Position numbers and translations under genes: made by a program. Shown piece by piece: positions 62,353-64,000 of a DNA stretch of 64,000 nt; within the stretch, counting starts at the first letter, position 1, and every line of letters begins with the position of its first letter. Below the pieces are notes generated by a model. That model ran no database searches. It was not told where the DNA came from and was given only the letters and a program-made list of their open reading frames with translations. Location: NCBI GenBank assembly GCA_037039925.1, contig JAXRKP010000530.1:202501-266500 (forward strand). The letters run 5' to 3'. The stretch comes from Doris montereyensis (Eukaryota; Mollusca; Gastropoda; Nudibranchia; Dorididae).

Positions 62353-62990
62353 TAACATTTTGTATGGCTTGTTTTGAGACGATAGCGAGTTTATTTTTAT
62401 CAAATGATAGAAGCAATATTTTAATTTACATTTCTTTTTCTCCCGCTTTTTTACTTACTTAGGCCCCTAGCTCTGGTATGAGCATAGGCAATGGGGTACA
62501 CTATATAGACGGCCTTGGCATAGGCCATCGGCGACACCCCGTCATCGCAATCTGTTGTGGGCTGCCTGCTGAATTCCTGTCCAGTTGGTCGCCTGCATCC
62601 TTATCTGGTCTTCAGATTCTGGCCATCAAATGCTGCGTTGTCGGCCTGTCTTCCTTTTTCCCTGCAGGTTTTGAGGTCAGGGACTGGCGTGTGGTGTTGG
62701 ATGCTGGTTTCATGAGGGTGTGTCTAATCCAATCCCATTTTCTGGGAAGAGTCTATAGGGCCACTGGTTCCTGTCCAACTCGTTACCAAAGGTCTTACCC
62801 GTGGGAACCAGGGACCTTTCCAACAGAGGAGAGGAGGAGCATATGTACTCTCCATCCATACATGTGGTGGAAGGTGACTCAGGACACCTCACCTTGTCTA
62901 TTCTTCCTGTAAGGTGTACACTTGTTACTTTAGAAGTAAAGTAGTAGTTTTATTATTATTGTTATATCTAAATCTGAACATTGTTTCAAA
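62353..62990 (+). repeat. Downstream unit U, copy 3 (fullest)
   Basis: It follows an array of ATTGTAAAGT units. Blocks GATAGCGAGTTTATTT, TTACTTAGGCCC, GGCATAGGCCATCGGCGACA, CCAGTTGGTC, CTGCAGGTT, TGAGGGTGTGTCTAATCCAA and TAAAGTAGTAGTTTTATTAT are in the same order as the other copies. A 144-codon open frame inside has no known signature. Confidence 0.8.
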
Positions 62991-64000
62991 TTATTTTTTT
63001 AAAGATAATTTTAAACAATAATGATGTACTTCTTTCTGAGTTTAATCTTAAACATTAAAAAATGTTGTGACTTTACTTAGCAGTCCCCTAAAACTCTTCA
63101 CAGAAATATAAACGAAACCCCATTCAACTCATGCTAGTTATTTGTCATGAAAAAAACCTATGTCCTGTTACTCAACCTGTCCTTCCTGTTGCCATGTCTC
63201 TCCTGTAGCACTATTATCCTAATGTCACTCATGCTACTGGCTTGTGTAACTGTGTATTGTTAACTGGTTTCAGAATTTTCAAGTGGGCTTGGAAAATTCA
63301 AGAAAAACAAAAGGTGGACAGGGTAAATTTCAAGGAATTTAATACTGAATTCATTGTTGGTATTCTTAATTGCTTTTTCTCACCTTTTAAATTGCTATGT
63401 GGGTTTTTGTAAAAATGTCTTCTTATACTTTGTATTATTTTTACTTAAATTTTTTGCCCAGGTGCTGAATTGTTGAGAGCTTTTTCGTGTTATGATGAAG
63501 GAAATAAATCATTTGTTTAGGAAACTTGAAAATTGTGTCTGTTTCTGTTGTCATTTTATGTTCTTTTGTTTCTATATTTGTTCCCTTGCCACATATATTC
63601 ATCTCTTTTCAGTTTTCCATATAGGATAGCTTTCTCGCAGGTTGATTTATGAGACAAGCATTAGTAAAGTGAAGTTCCTTTCAGGCCTAGAGGTCTACAT
63701 AGCTGCAGTTTATCTTAGATTTTGTAGTGTATCAGACGATACAAAATCACCTCCTGAACAGTAAGTCGGTCTATGAAAGGCTTTATCTCTGAACTGCAGC
63801 TTGTACCCATTCACACTTCGGCATAATGAATAAAAATGTGCTAGCAATTGGTTCTGATAGATGCAACATGCGTAACAAGAATTGGATTCAAATGCACATT
63901 AGGTCTCATATCGGACAATCATCGACCACTGACGTCACAGTAGGTTTGGCTAGGACGTTAAAATTTAACCTGTACAATATGGTAATCAGGCATGAGTCTC
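62991..64000. other. Gene-free end of the window
   Basis: A small SINE-B fragment (GGTGGACAGGGTAAATTTC) lies near 63313. AATAAA-like motifs occur, but no exon was recognised. Confidence 0.45.

Noticed and set aside
62478..62912. 144-codon open frame in unit U
   Set aside because: It lies in a repeat whose other two copies do not keep the frame, so it is probably not a gene.

Overview
The window looks like intergenic and genic DNA from a repeat-rich animal genome. Genes have introns with GT-AG borders, histone H3.3 carries introns, and the rest is a dense mixture of non-LTR retrotransposons, tRNA-derived SINEs, small DNA transposons and long microsatellites. I infer a lophotrochozoan, most likely a gastropod mollusc. 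This rests on the overall repeat style and is not proven by any single gene.

Only three cellular genes can be supported, all on the + strand: (1) a LITAF/SIMPLE-domain membrane protein in three coding exons (5282-13347); (2) histone H3.3 in two coding exons (29996-32160); (3) the last coding exon of a small single-pass mitochondrial-type protein resembling UQCC4/CCSMST1 (49863-50245). They are unrelated in function and are not an operon.

The first two genes carry single-base length errors while otherwise reading like conserved proteins. H3.3 has three 1-base deletions in about 410 coding bases. LITAF has a 1-base loss and a compensating 1-base gain. This pattern looks more like residual consensus errors than gene decay, so frameshifts elsewhere in the window, including in the transposons, should be read with caution.

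Layout: 1-5.3 kb is gene-poor with a palindromic CTAGATCTAG cluster and a CT microsatellite. 5.3-13.3 kb is LITAF, whose first intron holds an antisense LINE remnant and three TA-flanked MITE-like elements, one nested in another. 13.5-24 kb holds a large hairpin, two SINE families, a MITE with 7-bp flanking repeats, hammerhead-ribozyme-like repeats and triplet or dinucleotide tracts. 24-29 kb holds decayed hAT-like and piggyBac-like transposons. 30-32.9 kb is H3.3. 33-41 kb is repeats and LINE remnants. 41.0-44.6 kb is a PIF/Harbinger element abutting a piggyBac element exactly, sharing their target-site bases. 45-49.3 kb is an RTE-like LINE and a large inverted-repeat element. 49.9-51.3 kb is the UQCC4-like exon followed by a piggyBac MITE. 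52.1-53.6 kb is a polyadenylated retro-inserted sequence with an unknown open frame. 54.8-63 kb is two further RTE-like LINE pieces, a 30-bp repeat array, a three-copy downstream unit and a second hammerhead-like motif.

The most notable observations are the hammerhead-like cores, the Harbinger/piggyBac junction with a catalytic-core-deleted transposase, the retro-inserted unknown gene, and the compensating frameshifts in LITAF.
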